Positions 8,927 to 18,169 of a stretch of DNA of 48,324 nucleotides are shown piece after piece. This DNA comes from Nitrososphaerota archaeon (GTDB lineage Archaea; Thermoproteota; Nitrososphaeria_A; Caldarchaeales; Wolframiiraptoraceae). Below the pieces are notes generated by a model that saw only the letters and a list, made by a program, of their open reading frames with translations, did not search any database and was not told the DNA's origin. The DNA lies in assembly GCA_021159365.1 (NCBI GenBank), contig JAGGRY010000056.1:1-48324 (forward strand), in the 5' to 3' direction. Every line of letters starts with the position of its first letter. The first letter of the stretch is position 1. Made by a program: the position numbers and the translations under genes.

Positions 8927-10525
8927 TTAAGCTTTTCGAGATCGCCTAAAACGCCCATCGATAAACCTCATGTAGCTTATGATGACCTCAGCTAGCCTCC
9001 CGACGAACCTCAACCCTCCCAAAATCTCCGATAGATTATAGTAATCTCCTTCATCAAGGGTCTTGAGCAGCGCGATAAATGTTACGTAAAGGGTGAGGAA
9101 TAAGATTCCGCCGATGATCAATGAAGAAAGCGCATGCAAGGAGATAACTCTCGCGATCATTAACGATATTGCGGCGGATGCTAATGATGCTAGATAGATC
9201 TTCAGGATTTGATGGACGTTAAAGCGTATCATCTCCTTTTTAACAATAAAGTTCGTCGCATAGATTATCGCCGCCAACTTGGCTATTATTATCGCGAGTA
9301 TCACTCCGATCACGCTCAAGAAATGTGCCAGTATGGGCGATAATGGAAGAATCAAAAGAAACGATATGATCGTTGAGGTTAAGGTCTTCTTTGGCAATCC
9401 CACGCCGTTAAAGTAGCTCATCTCAACCGATAACAATGGGATTATCGAGCAGAATGCGGCATAAAGAAATAGATACGATATTGCGGATGTAAAGGTTTCG
9501 CCGTAAACTATGATAACTAAATTTTCTGAGAACGCCGAAACGAATATGGCCGTCGGAGCTATTAATAGGATCGAATACCTAACCGCGAGCTCAAATGCTC
9601 TTGCAAGCTTATCTCTTCCTATCACCTCTATCTTTGAGAAGGATGGATAGAGGACGATCGCTATCGGCGTGGACACCAACATTATGATCATTGAGAGATT
9701 CATGGCAGCCATATAGGATCCTACTTGAGCATCCGACGCATATCTCGCCAAGACGACATTACTATATTGTTGAGCCATCACCGTGAAGATGGTCGACGCA
9801 TAGAGTGGGAGGCCGTAGGATATGAGAGGCTTAATGAAGGAGATTTGAGAAGCTGATCGATGATCATTGGAGCCGTTTCTTCCACGTATCATGAGGATGC
9901 TGATGAATAATCCTATTATGGCCGCGACCACATAGCCGAAGACGTGTCCAAAGACCGCTCCCCAAGTTTGGAACCCCAGGATAAGCAAGACTATTATCAA
10001 CGATACTTTGACCAATGCTTGAAGCGTCGCCAACGCCCCGGCCATCGAGGCCTTGCCAAAGCCTATGAAGAAGTTCGAGCATAAGGTGTAAAGGGCTTGA
10101 AATAAGATCAATAGAGATGAGATTTTGATGAGAGAGGACATATACGGTCTATTCAGGAGATTTGATGCGAGCGGTCCTGCTAGGAGATATATCATAATTG
10201 TCGTGGTAGCTCCCACGACCAACTTGAATAGCAATGAGGCTTGAAACATTCCGCGAATATTCGAGTAAAGTTTCTTGGATGCGTATTCTGACACATATTT
10301 AATCAGGGATTGATCTATTCCAAGACTCGTGAATAGGACGAGCATGGATGGAATGATGAAGGAGAGTGAATAGACGCCGTAATTCTCGGATCCGAGCAAT
10401 CTCGCGATCACTATCGAGCCTATGGCCAGAATCAGGGTGGATAAGGTGTTTCCTATAAAGAATCCATAGCCCTCTTTAACCGCCTCGACTCCCAGCTCCA
10501 CTAAGCTCTGCCTCTCAGAGGACAT
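8927..10525 (-). CDS. Oligosaccharide flippase / polysaccharide biosynthesis membrane protein (MATE/Wzx-like)
   Basis: 532 aa multi-TM; GFFIGNTLSTLILAIGSIVIARLLGSENYGVYSLSFIIPSMLVLFTSLGIDQSLIKYVSEY is a typical flippase N-terminus. Confidence 0.9.
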   Translation of the reverse strand: MSSERQSLVELGVEAVKEGYGFFIGNTLSTLILAIGSIVIARLLGSENYGVYSLSFIIPSMLVLFTSLGIDQSLIKYVSEYASKKLYSNIRGMFQASLLFKLVVGATTTIMIYLLAGPLASNLLNRPYMSSLIKISSLLILFQALYTLCSNFFIGFGKASMAGALATLQALVKVSLIIVLLILGFQTWGAVFGHVFGYVVAAIIGLFISILMIRGRNGSNDHRSASQISFIKPLISYGLPLYASTIFTVMAQQYSNVVLARYASDAQVGSYMAAMNLSMIIMLVSTPIAIVLYPSFSKIEVIGRDKLARAFELAVRYSILLIAPTAIFVSAFSENLVIIVYGETFTSAISYLFLYAAFCSIIPLLSVEMSYFNGVGLPKKTLTSTIISFLLILPLSPILAHFLSVIGVILAIIIAKLAAIIYATNFIVKKEMIRFNVHQILKIYLASLASAAISLMIARVISLHALSSLIIGGILFLTLYVTFIALLKTLDEGDYYNLSEILGGLRFVGRLAEVIISYMRFIDGRFRRSRKA

Positions 10526-10635
10526 GATCAGCTTTCAAAGACTGAGTAAACCGCATATAAAATCCTTGCAGATATGTCGATCGAGGACTATTAAGAGGCG
10601 TAGCGTTTATTTCTCCAGCTTTCGAGGGATTTGCC

Positions 10636-11472
10636 GTGAAGATCGGGTTTATTGGAGCTGGAAGAGTCGGCAGCGTATCAGCCTATACAATAATCCATCA
10701 TCTAAACGTCGATGAGATAGTCTTAGTGGACATAAATGAGAGATTGGCTGAAGGCGAGGCCCTAGACCTCCTCCACGCTTCCTACGCCTTAAAGAAGCCT
10801 ATTAAGGTGGTCGGCGGCTCAGACTACTCTCTATTAGATGGCTCGGATCTGATAGTCGTCTCCGCCGGGGTCGCTAGAAAGCCTGGGATGACTAGGCTCG
10901 ATCTTCTCCATAGGAATGCTGAGATCATGAGGGAGATCTCGAAGAAGTTGAAGAACTATGTCGAGAACTCGTTGATCTTGGTGGTGACGAATCCAGTGGA
11001 TTTAATGACCTATCTAATCTGGAAGGAGACCGGCATATCGAGGAAGAGGATCTTCGGAATGGGAGGATTACTCGATACAGCTAGGCTTTGGAGCCTAATG
11101 GGAAGAGTTGGAGAATCGTTTGTTATGGGCGAGCATGGAGAGACCATGTTCATAGTCAAGGGAGATAAGAAGTTCCAGGAAGGAGTTAGGAAGGCTGGAA
11201 TGGAAGTGATCAGCAGAAAGGGTGCAACCATCTATGGTCCGGCAACCTGCATCTATCGGATGATAAGAGCCGTGGTAGAGGATCTAAAGGAGATCTTACC
11301 AGCCTCGGTGATTCTTCAAGGCGAATATGGACTTAGAGAACTGGCCATAGGAGTCCCAATAATTTTGGGTAGAGGCGGGGTTGAGAAGATAATAGAGATC
11401 GATGGAATTGGAGAAGAGCTTAGGAGATCGGCTGAAATTCTGAGGCAGAAGCTCAAGGAGATAGGATATTAA
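10636..11472 (+). CDS. mdh: Malate dehydrogenase (L-lactate/malate dehydrogenase family)
   Basis: GAGRVGS, GVARKPGMTRLDLL, VTNPVD, GMGGLLDTAR, GEHGET motifs; Arg in the MDH-type substrate loop. Confidence 0.85.
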   Translation: MKIGFIGAGRVGSVSAYTIIHHLNVDEIVLVDINERLAEGEALDLLHASYALKKPIKVVGGSDYSLLDGSDLIVVSAGVARKPGMTRLDLLHRNAEIMREISKKLKNYVENSLILVVTNPVDLMTYLIWKETGISRKRIFGMGGLLDTARLWSLMGRVGESFVMGEHGETMFIVKGDKKFQEGVRKAGMEVISRKGATIYGPATCIYRMIRAVVEDLKEILPASVILQGEYGLRELAIGVPIILGRGGVEKIIEIDGIGEELRRSAEILRQKLKEIGY

Positions 11473-11517
11473 GTATAGGAAAGCAAAATAGGTTGGAAGA
11501 AGAGACTTTAAGCTGGC

Positions 11518-12816
11518 ATGAGTGGGGAAGGAAAGACCTCGAGAATTCCAGGATTCTATAAGTTGACGCCTAAAGAGAGGCTCCAAAAGGTTAAGGAGTT
11601 TGCGAATCTCACCGATGAAGAGGTTGAGATTCTAAGGAGATTTGGAGCGCTTGATGAAGCTTTAGCTGATAGGATGATAGAGAATGTGGTTGGAGTCTTC
11701 CAGTTTCCGCTCGGAATAGCCGTGAACTTCCTCATAAATGGAAAAGATTACATGATCCCGATGGTCATCGAGGAGCCCTCAGTGGTCGCAGCAGCGTCGA
11801 ATGCCGCGAAGATGACTAGAGCTGGCGGGGGAGTCTATACCATGAGCACAGGGCCCATAATGATAGGTCAGATACAATTACTCGATGTCGAGGATCCATA
11901 TGGAGCCAGATTCGAGATCCTGAAGGCCAAGGACGAGATCCTCCAGATAGCGAATGAGATGGATCCAGTCTTAGTGAGATTGGGTGGAGGGGCGAAAGAT
12001 CTAGAGGTCAGGGTTGTGGACTCGAAGGTGGGCCCGATGCTGATCGTCCACTTACTCGTAGATGTTAAAGATGCGATGGGAGCCAACGCCGTGAACACCA
12101 TGGCCGAGGCGGTCGCGCCTAGGCTCGCGGCGATAACGGGTGGAAGATTTAGGCTCAGAATAATCTCGAATCTAGCTGATAGGAGGCTTGTCAGGGCTTG
12201 GACGAGGATACCTCCAGAAGCGGTTGGAGGAGAAGATGTTGTTAAAGGAATAGTCGAGGCATGGGCCTTCGCGGATGCAGACCCCTATAGAGCGGCAACC
12301 CACAATAAGGGGATAATGAATGGAGTCGACGCGGTCGTCATAGCGACTGGAAATGATTGGAGAGCTGTAGAGGCTGGAGCCCATGCCTACGCTGCTAGAA
12401 CCGGCCGCTATAAGCCTCTAAGCACTTGGGAGATAGATGAAGAAGGATACTTGGTTGGCTCTCTTGAGATGCCTCTCGCGGTCGGAATAGTCGGTGGAGC
12501 GACGAGGACCAATCCGCTTGCCAGAATCGCGATAAAGATCCTCGGAGTTAAGACCGCTCAAGAATTAGCCGAGGTGATAGGAGCCGTCGGCCTAGTCCAG
12601 AATCTCGCAGCCTTAAGAGCATTGGCGGCCGAGGGCATACAAGCGGGCCACATGTCTCTCCACGCCAAGAACATCGCGGTTATGGCTGGAGCTGTTGGAG
12701 ATGAGATAGACTTAGTCGCGGAGAGGATGGTTAGGGAGAAGATAATCAGGGTTGATAAGGCGAAGGAGATCCTAGAAGAGATCAGGAAAACAGGTAAAAG
12801 CAGTAAAGCAACTTAA
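11518..12816 (+). CDS. Hydroxymethylglutaryl-CoA reductase, class II (degradative-type sequence)
   Basis: MIENVVGVFQFPLGIAVNFLINGKD, EEPSVVAAAS, DAMGANAVNTMAEAVAP, THNKGIMNGVDAV, ATGNDWRAVEAGAHAYA, GHMSLHA; close to the Pseudomonas mevalonii type. Confidence 0.95.
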   Translation: MSGEGKTSRIPGFYKLTPKERLQKVKEFANLTDEEVEILRRFGALDEALADRMIENVVGVFQFPLGIAVNFLINGKDYMIPMVIEEPSVVAAASNAAKMTRAGGGVYTMSTGPIMIGQIQLLDVEDPYGARFEILKAKDEILQIANEMDPVLVRLGGGAKDLEVRVVDSKVGPMLIVHLLVDVKDAMGANAVNTMAEAVAPRLAAITGGRFRLRIISNLADRRLVRAWTRIPPEAVGGEDVVKGIVEAWAFADADPYRAATHNKGIMNGVDAVVIATGNDWRAVEAGAHAYAARTGRYKPLSTWEIDEEGYLVGSLEMPLAVGIVGGATRTNPLARIAIKILGVKTAQELAEVIGAVGLVQNLAALRALAAEGIQAGHMSLHAKNIAVMAGAVGDEIDLVAERMVREKIIRVDKAKEILEEIRKTGKSSKAT

Positions 12817-12833
12817 TCATCGGGTTAAGTGGA

Positions 12834-13427
12834 TTGAGAGTCAGGCTTGAGAAGAAGGGGATAAGGGTTCTCGGAGTCGCCGAGAGCTTCAGAAAAGACC
12901 TAGATCGAAGGGCAGTTCTAGCTGGAATAGTTATGAGAATGGATCTAATAATCGATGGAGTAATCATAGGATTCTGCACGGTTGGGGGAATGGATTCAAC
13001 CGAGAGCATCTTGGAGATGTATCGCAGGCTTGAGAGAGGAGATATATCGGCGATAATGCTGAATGGATGTATAATCAGCTGGTTCAACGTGATAGATTTG
13101 AAGAGACTTCACGAGGAGACCGGTCTCCCAATAATCTCAGTAAGCTATAGACCATCGACGGGAATAAGGAGATACTTCATGGAATATTTTCCATCGGATT
13201 GGAAGAGGAGAGTCGAGGTTTATGAGAAGAATGGTCCAAGACTTGAGATCACAAACAAGAATGGATTCAAGCTCTATCTGAGGGCCATAGGATTGGATGA
13301 AGATGACGCAATTCGACTTGTAAACAGGTTCACTCTCTTTGGAAGAGTTCCAGAACCCCTTCGAGTCGCCCGATTAATAGCACACTCAATCCTAAATGAT
13401 GTGATGGCTGGAAGATCCTCAGCCTAA
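12834..13427 (+). CDS. DUF99 family protein (endonuclease dU-like)
   Basis: KKGIRVLGVAESF...LAGIVMRMDLIIDGVIIGFCTVGGMDSTE...MLNGCIISWFNVIDL...PIISVSYRPSTG. Confidence 0.85.
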   Translation: MRVRLEKKGIRVLGVAESFRKDLDRRAVLAGIVMRMDLIIDGVIIGFCTVGGMDSTESILEMYRRLERGDISAIMLNGCIISWFNVIDLKRLHEETGLPIISVSYRPSTGIRRYFMEYFPSDWKRRVEVYEKNGPRLEITNKNGFKLYLRAIGLDEDDAIRLVNRFTLFGRVPEPLRVARLIAHSILNDVMAGRSSA

Positions 13428-13455
13428 AATACTCATAGATCCATATTCTTCTTCG

Positions 13456-14493
13456 ATGCCGATCCATCTAATAGGCTTGGGGTTAGGAACCATTGAATAC
13501 CTCACGCTAGGAGCTTTAGAGACCGCTGAGAAGATGGATGAACTCTTCATAGACACCTATACGAGCTGGATCCATCGAGAATTGATGAAATATCTTGAGG
13601 AAAGGTTTGGCGAGAAGCTCGTTAAAGCCGATAGAAGCATGCTTGAGGAGAAGATCGGGAAGCTAATCGAGAAAGCTGAGGAGAAGGAGATCGGAATACT
13701 GGTTCCAGGAGATCCGCTGATAGCGACGACTCACATCTCGATAATATTGGAGGCGAAGAGGAGGAACGTTCCAGTCCACGTAATCTACGGAGTCTCAATA
13801 ATCTCGGCTTCTGCTTCAGCTTCAGGTCTCCAAGCATACAAGTTTGGAAGAATAACAACTATTCCAAGAGATGGTGTCGGGATAGAGACATGTTATAGAG
13901 TTGTCGCCGAGAATTTGGAGAAGGGCTTACACTCCCTAATACTCTTGGATACCGCCGATGGAGGACTTAGGATACCGGATGCCTTAAAGATGCTCATGAA
14001 AGTCGAGGATGAATTCGGATATGGAATCTTCCACCGAAACAGCATGGTGATCTGCTTGGCGAGAATAGGATCGAGTGAAGAGTTTAGATGGGCTGGAAAG
14101 ATCTCAGACGCCGTAAAGATAGATTATCCACCTCCACCACATCTCATAATAGTTCCAGGAGAACTACATTTCACTGAGGCCGAAGCACTAAAAGAGATTC
14201 TAAAAGCGGATGAGAAACTTGTAGAATCCTATAGGCCTCCAAGATATGAGAGGGGAAGAGTTCGATCATATATCCTAAAGGTTGAAAAAGTTTTAGACGA
14301 GATCGAGATGAGGACTGATTCAGAGAAAGTTATGGAAGTGATTGAGATCGTGAAGAGCTATCTTGAGGACTCGAAGAAATTCTTGGAGAATGGAGAAGTA
14401 TTTAATGCGCTTGCGGCGATCTCGTATGCCGAAGGCCTCCTAGATTCTCTAAAGAATATTGGATACGTTGATTTCAAGTGGCCTAGAACCTGA
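13456..14493 (+). CDS. dphB: Diphthine synthase fused to a C-terminal DUF357 domain
   Basis: DphB: LIGLGLGTIEYLTLGALE, VPGDPLIATTH, YPPPPHLIIVPGELHFTEAEAL; C-terminal SYLEDSKKFLENGEVFNALAAISYAEGLLDSLKNIGYV matches the DUF357 pattern. Confidence 0.9.
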   Translation: MPIHLIGLGLGTIEYLTLGALETAEKMDELFIDTYTSWIHRELMKYLEERFGEKLVKADRSMLEEKIGKLIEKAEEKEIGILVPGDPLIATTHISIILEAKRRNVPVHVIYGVSIISASASASGLQAYKFGRITTIPRDGVGIETCYRVVAENLEKGLHSLILLDTADGGLRIPDALKMLMKVEDEFGYGIFHRNSMVICLARIGSSEEFRWAGKISDAVKIDYPPPPHLIIVPGELHFTEAEALKEILKADEKLVESYRPPRYERGRVRSYILKVEKVLDEIEMRTDSEKVMEVIEIVKSYLEDSKKFLENGEVFNALAAISYAEGLLDSLKNIGYVDFKWPRT

Positions 14494-14743
14494 ATCCAAA
14501 TGCCTCGGCGAGCTTCTCAGCTCTCCTCAATTCTTCCAGAAACTTGTATCCTTTCTCAGTTAACTTATATTCGCCCATCTCTTCCTTGATTAACTCCTTT
14601 TCCAAGAGTTCCTTAAGATACTTCATCAATCTATCATAGGAGAGGTTCGCATAGAGGAGTATCTTCGATATCTTTCCACTTTCTTCGTTTATCGCCGTCA
14701 AGATATCCAAGATTATCTTAAGTCTAGATCTATAGGGCTTCAA
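14483..14743 (-). CDS. Winged-helix DNA-binding protein
   Basis: LKPYRSRLKIILDILTAINEESGKISKILLYANLSYDRLMKYLKELLEKELIKEEMGEYKLTEKGYKFLEEL; proposed TTG start overlapping the upstream TGA (TTGA) rather than the longer ORF-track start. Confidence 0.75.
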   Translation of the reverse strand: MKPYRSRLKIILDILTAINEESGKISKILLYANLSYDRLMKYLKELLEKELIKEEMGEYKLTEKGYKFLEELRRAEKLAEAFGFRF

Positions 14744-15477
14744 CCCGTCTTCACCACTCTGATTATGGAGGCGGCGAACATCATGAACCCAATGAATCTC
14801 AGGATTTGACCTATTATCAAGAGGCTTGCGAAGGCCAAGGCTTGTATCATGAAGCATAGATGGCTTAAGAATATCGAGGCGAATGCCATCGAGATCAAGA
14901 ACTTGTTAAGAGACCTATCCATCAAGAGATTTATCATCGATTGAATCATGACCGCGCCTATCAAGACTAATAGAATGGACTCGGATAGGGCGCCATACCT
15001 CATTATCGGAACGATCGCTAGAACAGCCTCTTCCGTCATAACTCTATCTATGATATAGGATCCGAGGATCAGCGCATAACCTATTGTGGTTGAGATGAAG
15101 TAGGCGAGGTAGCCGACTCCGAAGAAATGCGATATTCTCGAAGCTACGGCTGCATAGCTCAGGATTGAATCAGCCAATAATCCTATGCCCGTGAAGATGA
15201 AGCCCAATTCAAGCGCTAGAAAAGATTTCTTCTTGGTGATTGTATGAGCCCTATATGCTTGATAACTGACTATGAAGGCGACGAATGCGCTGATGAAGCT
15301 CATAATTATATCGTATCCGAAGAAAAGCACGGGCTTAATCGACATATCCTTCAACTCCAACTTCATGGAAGCGTATTTATGTCTTGTGTACGATTCATTC
15401 AGAATTTGAGAAATTATCGGGCTGAATCCATCAAGATTCTTGAAAGCGACGTTAAAATTAAAGACTAGATCAACCAT
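14740..15477 (-). CDS. Multi-pass membrane protein of unknown function
   Basis: About 7 hydrophobic segments; true start probably internal (MSIKPVLFFGYD, near 15342). Confidence 0.6.
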   Translation of the reverse strand: MVDLVFNFNVAFKNLDGFSPIISQILNESYTRHKYASMKLELKDMSIKPVLFFGYDIIMSFISAFVAFIVSYQAYRAHTITKKKSFLALELGFIFTGIGLLADSILSYAAVASRISHFFGVGYLAYFISTTIGYALILGSYIIDRVMTEEAVLAIVPIMRYGALSESILLVLIGAVMIQSMINLLMDRSLNKFLISMAFASIFLSHLCFMIQALAFASLLIIGQILRFIGFMMFAASIIRVVKTG

Positions 15478-15494
15478 AATTCTCCTCGACTGAG

Positions 15495-15941
15495 ATGGCT
15501 GGAAAAATAGTATTAACTACGGGAGCATTCGACATGCTTCACCCAGGTCACATACGGCTTTTAGAGGAGGCGAAGAAGCTCGCTGGACCAGATGGCAAGT
15601 TGGTGGTCTTAATCGCGAGGGATGAAACCGTTAGGAAGAATAAGGGGAGGGATCCGATCTTTGATGAGGAGGCTAGGAGATACATGGTCTCGATGCTTAA
15701 ACCAGTTGACGAGGTGATCTTGGGATATACGCCGTTCTCATTCGAGAAGGTGATCGAGAAAGTTAAACCGGACATAGTGGTCTTCGGATACGATCAGGAA
15801 AAGTTTAGGAAAGAGTTTGAGAGATTTTGCGAGGAGAAAGGGATAAAGGTGGAGATAGTGACCGCGAAGAAATACTTCCTCGGAAAGCTAAACAGCAGCA
15901 CGGAAATAATCGAGAAGATACTTAAGCTCTATAATCCCTGA
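15495..15941 (+). CDS. ribL: FAD synthetase / cytidylyltransferase-like nucleotidyltransferase
   Basis: TTGAFDMLHPGHIRLLEEAKKL, RDETVRKNKGRDPIFDEEAR, SSTEII. Confidence 0.85.
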   Translation: MAGKIVLTTGAFDMLHPGHIRLLEEAKKLAGPDGKLVVLIARDETVRKNKGRDPIFDEEARRYMVSMLKPVDEVILGYTPFSFEKVIEKVKPDIVVFGYDQEKFRKEFERFCEEKGIKVEIVTAKKYFLGKLNSSTEIIEKILKLYNP

Positions 15942-16647
15942 GAGCCGCCTGATAGAGATTCTTCGATGGAAGCTTAACGCATACATATACCTTATCTCCA
16001 TCCCTTAATCCGAGCTTCTCTCTCAAGCGCGTGGGGGCCACGAGCTCAACTACGTCTTCGCCGTAATGTGTTCTCTCGATAAAGATTATAGCAACATCTT
16101 CACGATCATTCAGTTTAGCCAAGATGCATCTAGCTCCACCATAAGCTCTTTTACCATTCTTGAATCCCTCGATCTTTATGTCAGCCGCCTTTTCCAATAG
16201 AATTCTATTCATTATCGAATCTTTATTCATCAATCTAATGTTGAGCGTTCCGGGATATGGCTTAAAGCCGAGCTTTTCCTCAAACTGCTTCAAATAATAT
16301 GGTATTTGGAGATAATATGCTCCCTCAGATAGTCCCGTAAACACCCTTCCCTCGAGTTTAACCTCTATCGGTCTCTCCAAGATTCCCTTGAGAGTTAGAT
16401 ATACGTCTAGGAGTTCCTTTAAGCCCTTCTCGGCGAGTTTTATCTTCCTCCTTTTTCCACATCTTCTCCTGATGATGTAGCCTTCCTCTTCAAGTTGGAT
16501 CAAGAGCCTCGAAGCTGTTTGCTGAGAGATCTTCAACGCCTTCGCGAGTTCTAGGGTTGAAATCTCCACGCTTTCGGCAAAGGCATTTCTCTCGGCCAAA
16601 AATATCAAAATCCTCTCCTTGTGGCCTAAGAGAGTCATCGAGAACAC
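15922..16647 (-). CDS. rbkR: Bifunctional riboflavin kinase (CTP-dependent)/transcriptional regulator, HTH + DUF120
   Basis: N-terminal MarR-like HTH, then LEGRVFTGLSEGAYYLQIPYYLKQFEEKLGFKPYPGTLNIRL. Confidence 0.9.
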   Translation of the reverse strand: MFSMTLLGHKERILIFLAERNAFAESVEISTLELAKALKISQQTASRLLIQLEEEGYIIRRRCGKRRKIKLAEKGLKELLDVYLTLKGILERPIEVKLEGRVFTGLSEGAYYLQIPYYLKQFEEKLGFKPYPGTLNIRLMNKDSIMNRILLEKAADIKIEGFKNGKRAYGGARCILAKLNDREDVAIIFIERTHYGEDVVELVAPTRLREKLGLRDGDKVYVCVKLPSKNLYQAALRDYRA

Positions 16648-16686
16648 CGGTTCACAGGGATCTTCTAAGTAATTTACTCTAAAGGT

Positions 16687-17283
16687 TTATCGTCTCATTA
16701 ACCTTAAGTCTTCATCTGTGAAGATCAAGAGATCTATGCCGTTTCCGCTCGCAGCATCTCTAGCTATTGAGGCTTTAATCGCCTTTAATGCAAGCTCCCT
16801 CAACTCTTTCATATCCATCTCAGGCTTATATGAGCTCTCGATTATGCCTATCGCTATCTCAGCTCCAGTTCCAACGACCGCATAATCGTCTTCGATCATC
16901 GATCCAAGTGGATCCAATACTATTACATGAGCTCCGGTTTCATCGAATCCGCCGACTATGGTCTCGGTTAGATATGGTAGGAACCTACTGCTGAATAGAT
17001 AGTTTGAGAGAACTTTCGCAACGGTTCTAACTGTGGGCTCTCTCCCATACCTGTATCTATAGATGTTTACTTCGGCTTGAGCATCCTTAATCAAGCTCTG
17101 CATATCTCCGACGAACCCAGCGCACGCCGCCCCTATCTTCGGAGTTATTTGGAAGACTTTTCTCACGACCTTGCTCACGACGAAGTATCCATAGGCGAGC
17201 CTCTTCTCCGATGCCAAGACGACGGAGTCCTTGCCCTTGATCCCGAGGGTTGTGGCCCCAGGATATGGAAACTGTTGAGCCAT
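16687..17283 (-). CDS. psmB: Proteasome beta subunit, non-catalytic type (Ala at the Thr1 position)
   Basis: MAQQFPYPG-ATTLGIKGKDSVVLASEKRLAYGYFVVSKVVRKVFQI...LSNYLFSSRFLPYLTETIVGGFDE...IERDAASGNGIDLLI-type tail; start chosen at MAQQ. Confidence 0.9.
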   Translation of the reverse strand: MAQQFPYPGATTLGIKGKDSVVLASEKRLAYGYFVVSKVVRKVFQITPKIGAACAGFVGDMQSLIKDAQAEVNIYRYRYGREPTVRTVAKVLSNYLFSSRFLPYLTETIVGGFDETGAHVIVLDPLGSMIEDDYAVVGTGAEIAIGIIESSYKPEMDMKELRELALKAIKASIARDAASGNGIDLLIFTDEDLRLMRR

Positions 17284-17404
17284 GATCTTAACCCAAAGAT
17301 CTCTCCTTAAGCCTCCTCTTAAACATAGATGCTTTAGACGATGGGCATGGATCCTGAATGATTCACCAATAAACTTATCAAGGATCACGTATCGAACTTG
17401 TTTG

Positions 17405-18166
17405 ATGAAGGAATCTTATGAAGGTGTTGAGATAGTTGAGGTCGAACCAGTTGAGGGCGAGGGATTCATAATAATCGAGGGTTTTCCCGATGTAGGGTTG
17501 GTGGGGTCGATAGCGGCGTCATTCATAGCTGATAGGCTTGGGATGAAAGAAGTTGGGTATGTGGACGTCGAGGCCTTGCCTCCGATAATCTCCGTGAGAG
17601 ATGGGAAGATCTTAGAGTTAATTCGAATCTATAGAAAGGATAATTTGCTGGCCATTCTCTCAGACGTCCCAGTTCCAGCCACGATAGTGAAGCCGTTTAG
17701 CCGCGAATTGATGAATTGGATCGAGTCTAAGAAGCCCAAGCTCCTAATATCTTTAACCGGAATCCCCGAGCCCAATAGATTGAATATTGACAAGCCGAAG
17801 GTCTACATCTTGGCGAGTAACGTCGAGTTGGCCCAAAAACTCTATGAAACCGCTGGAATTGATAAGTTTAAGGATGGGTTCATAGCTGGAATTAAGGGGA
17901 TGCTGCTTAAAGAGGGTGTGAAGAGGGGGATAGATACGATCTTGATCTCAGCTCAATCACACTTCAACTACCCAGATCCAGGATCAGCCGCTGAGGTCGT
18001 CAAATATGTCTCAAAGATCTTGCAGATAGAGTTGGATGTTAAGCCGTTGTTGGAGAGCGCTGAGGAACTGAAACTTAGGCTCAGAGACCTAATGAGGAGG
18101 ACGAGCCAGATGATGCAAGGAGTTCAGAAGTCTAGGGAGCTTGAGCGACCACCAGTCTACTTGTAG
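17405..18166 (+). CDS. PAC2 family proteasome assembly chaperone-like protein
   Basis: GFIIIEGFPDVGLVGSIAASFIADRLGMKEVGYVDVEALPPIISVRDGK; start at internal ATG MKESYEGVE. Confidence 0.9.
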   Translation: MKESYEGVEIVEVEPVEGEGFIIIEGFPDVGLVGSIAASFIADRLGMKEVGYVDVEALPPIISVRDGKILELIRIYRKDNLLAILSDVPVPATIVKPFSRELMNWIESKKPKLLISLTGIPEPNRLNIDKPKVYILASNVELAQKLYETAGIDKFKDGFIAGIKGMLLKEGVKRGIDTILISAQSHFNYPDPGSAAEVVKYVSKILQIELDVKPLLESAEELKLRLRDLMRRTSQMMQGVQKSRELERPPVYL

Positions 18167-18169
18167 GAG

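Noticed and set aside
14744-14857. Upstream extension of the winged-helix ORF (MLHDTSLGLRKPLDNRSNPEIHW...)
   Set aside because: This segment is out-of-frame translation of the overlapping membrane-protein gene; the TTG start at 14743 is more credible.
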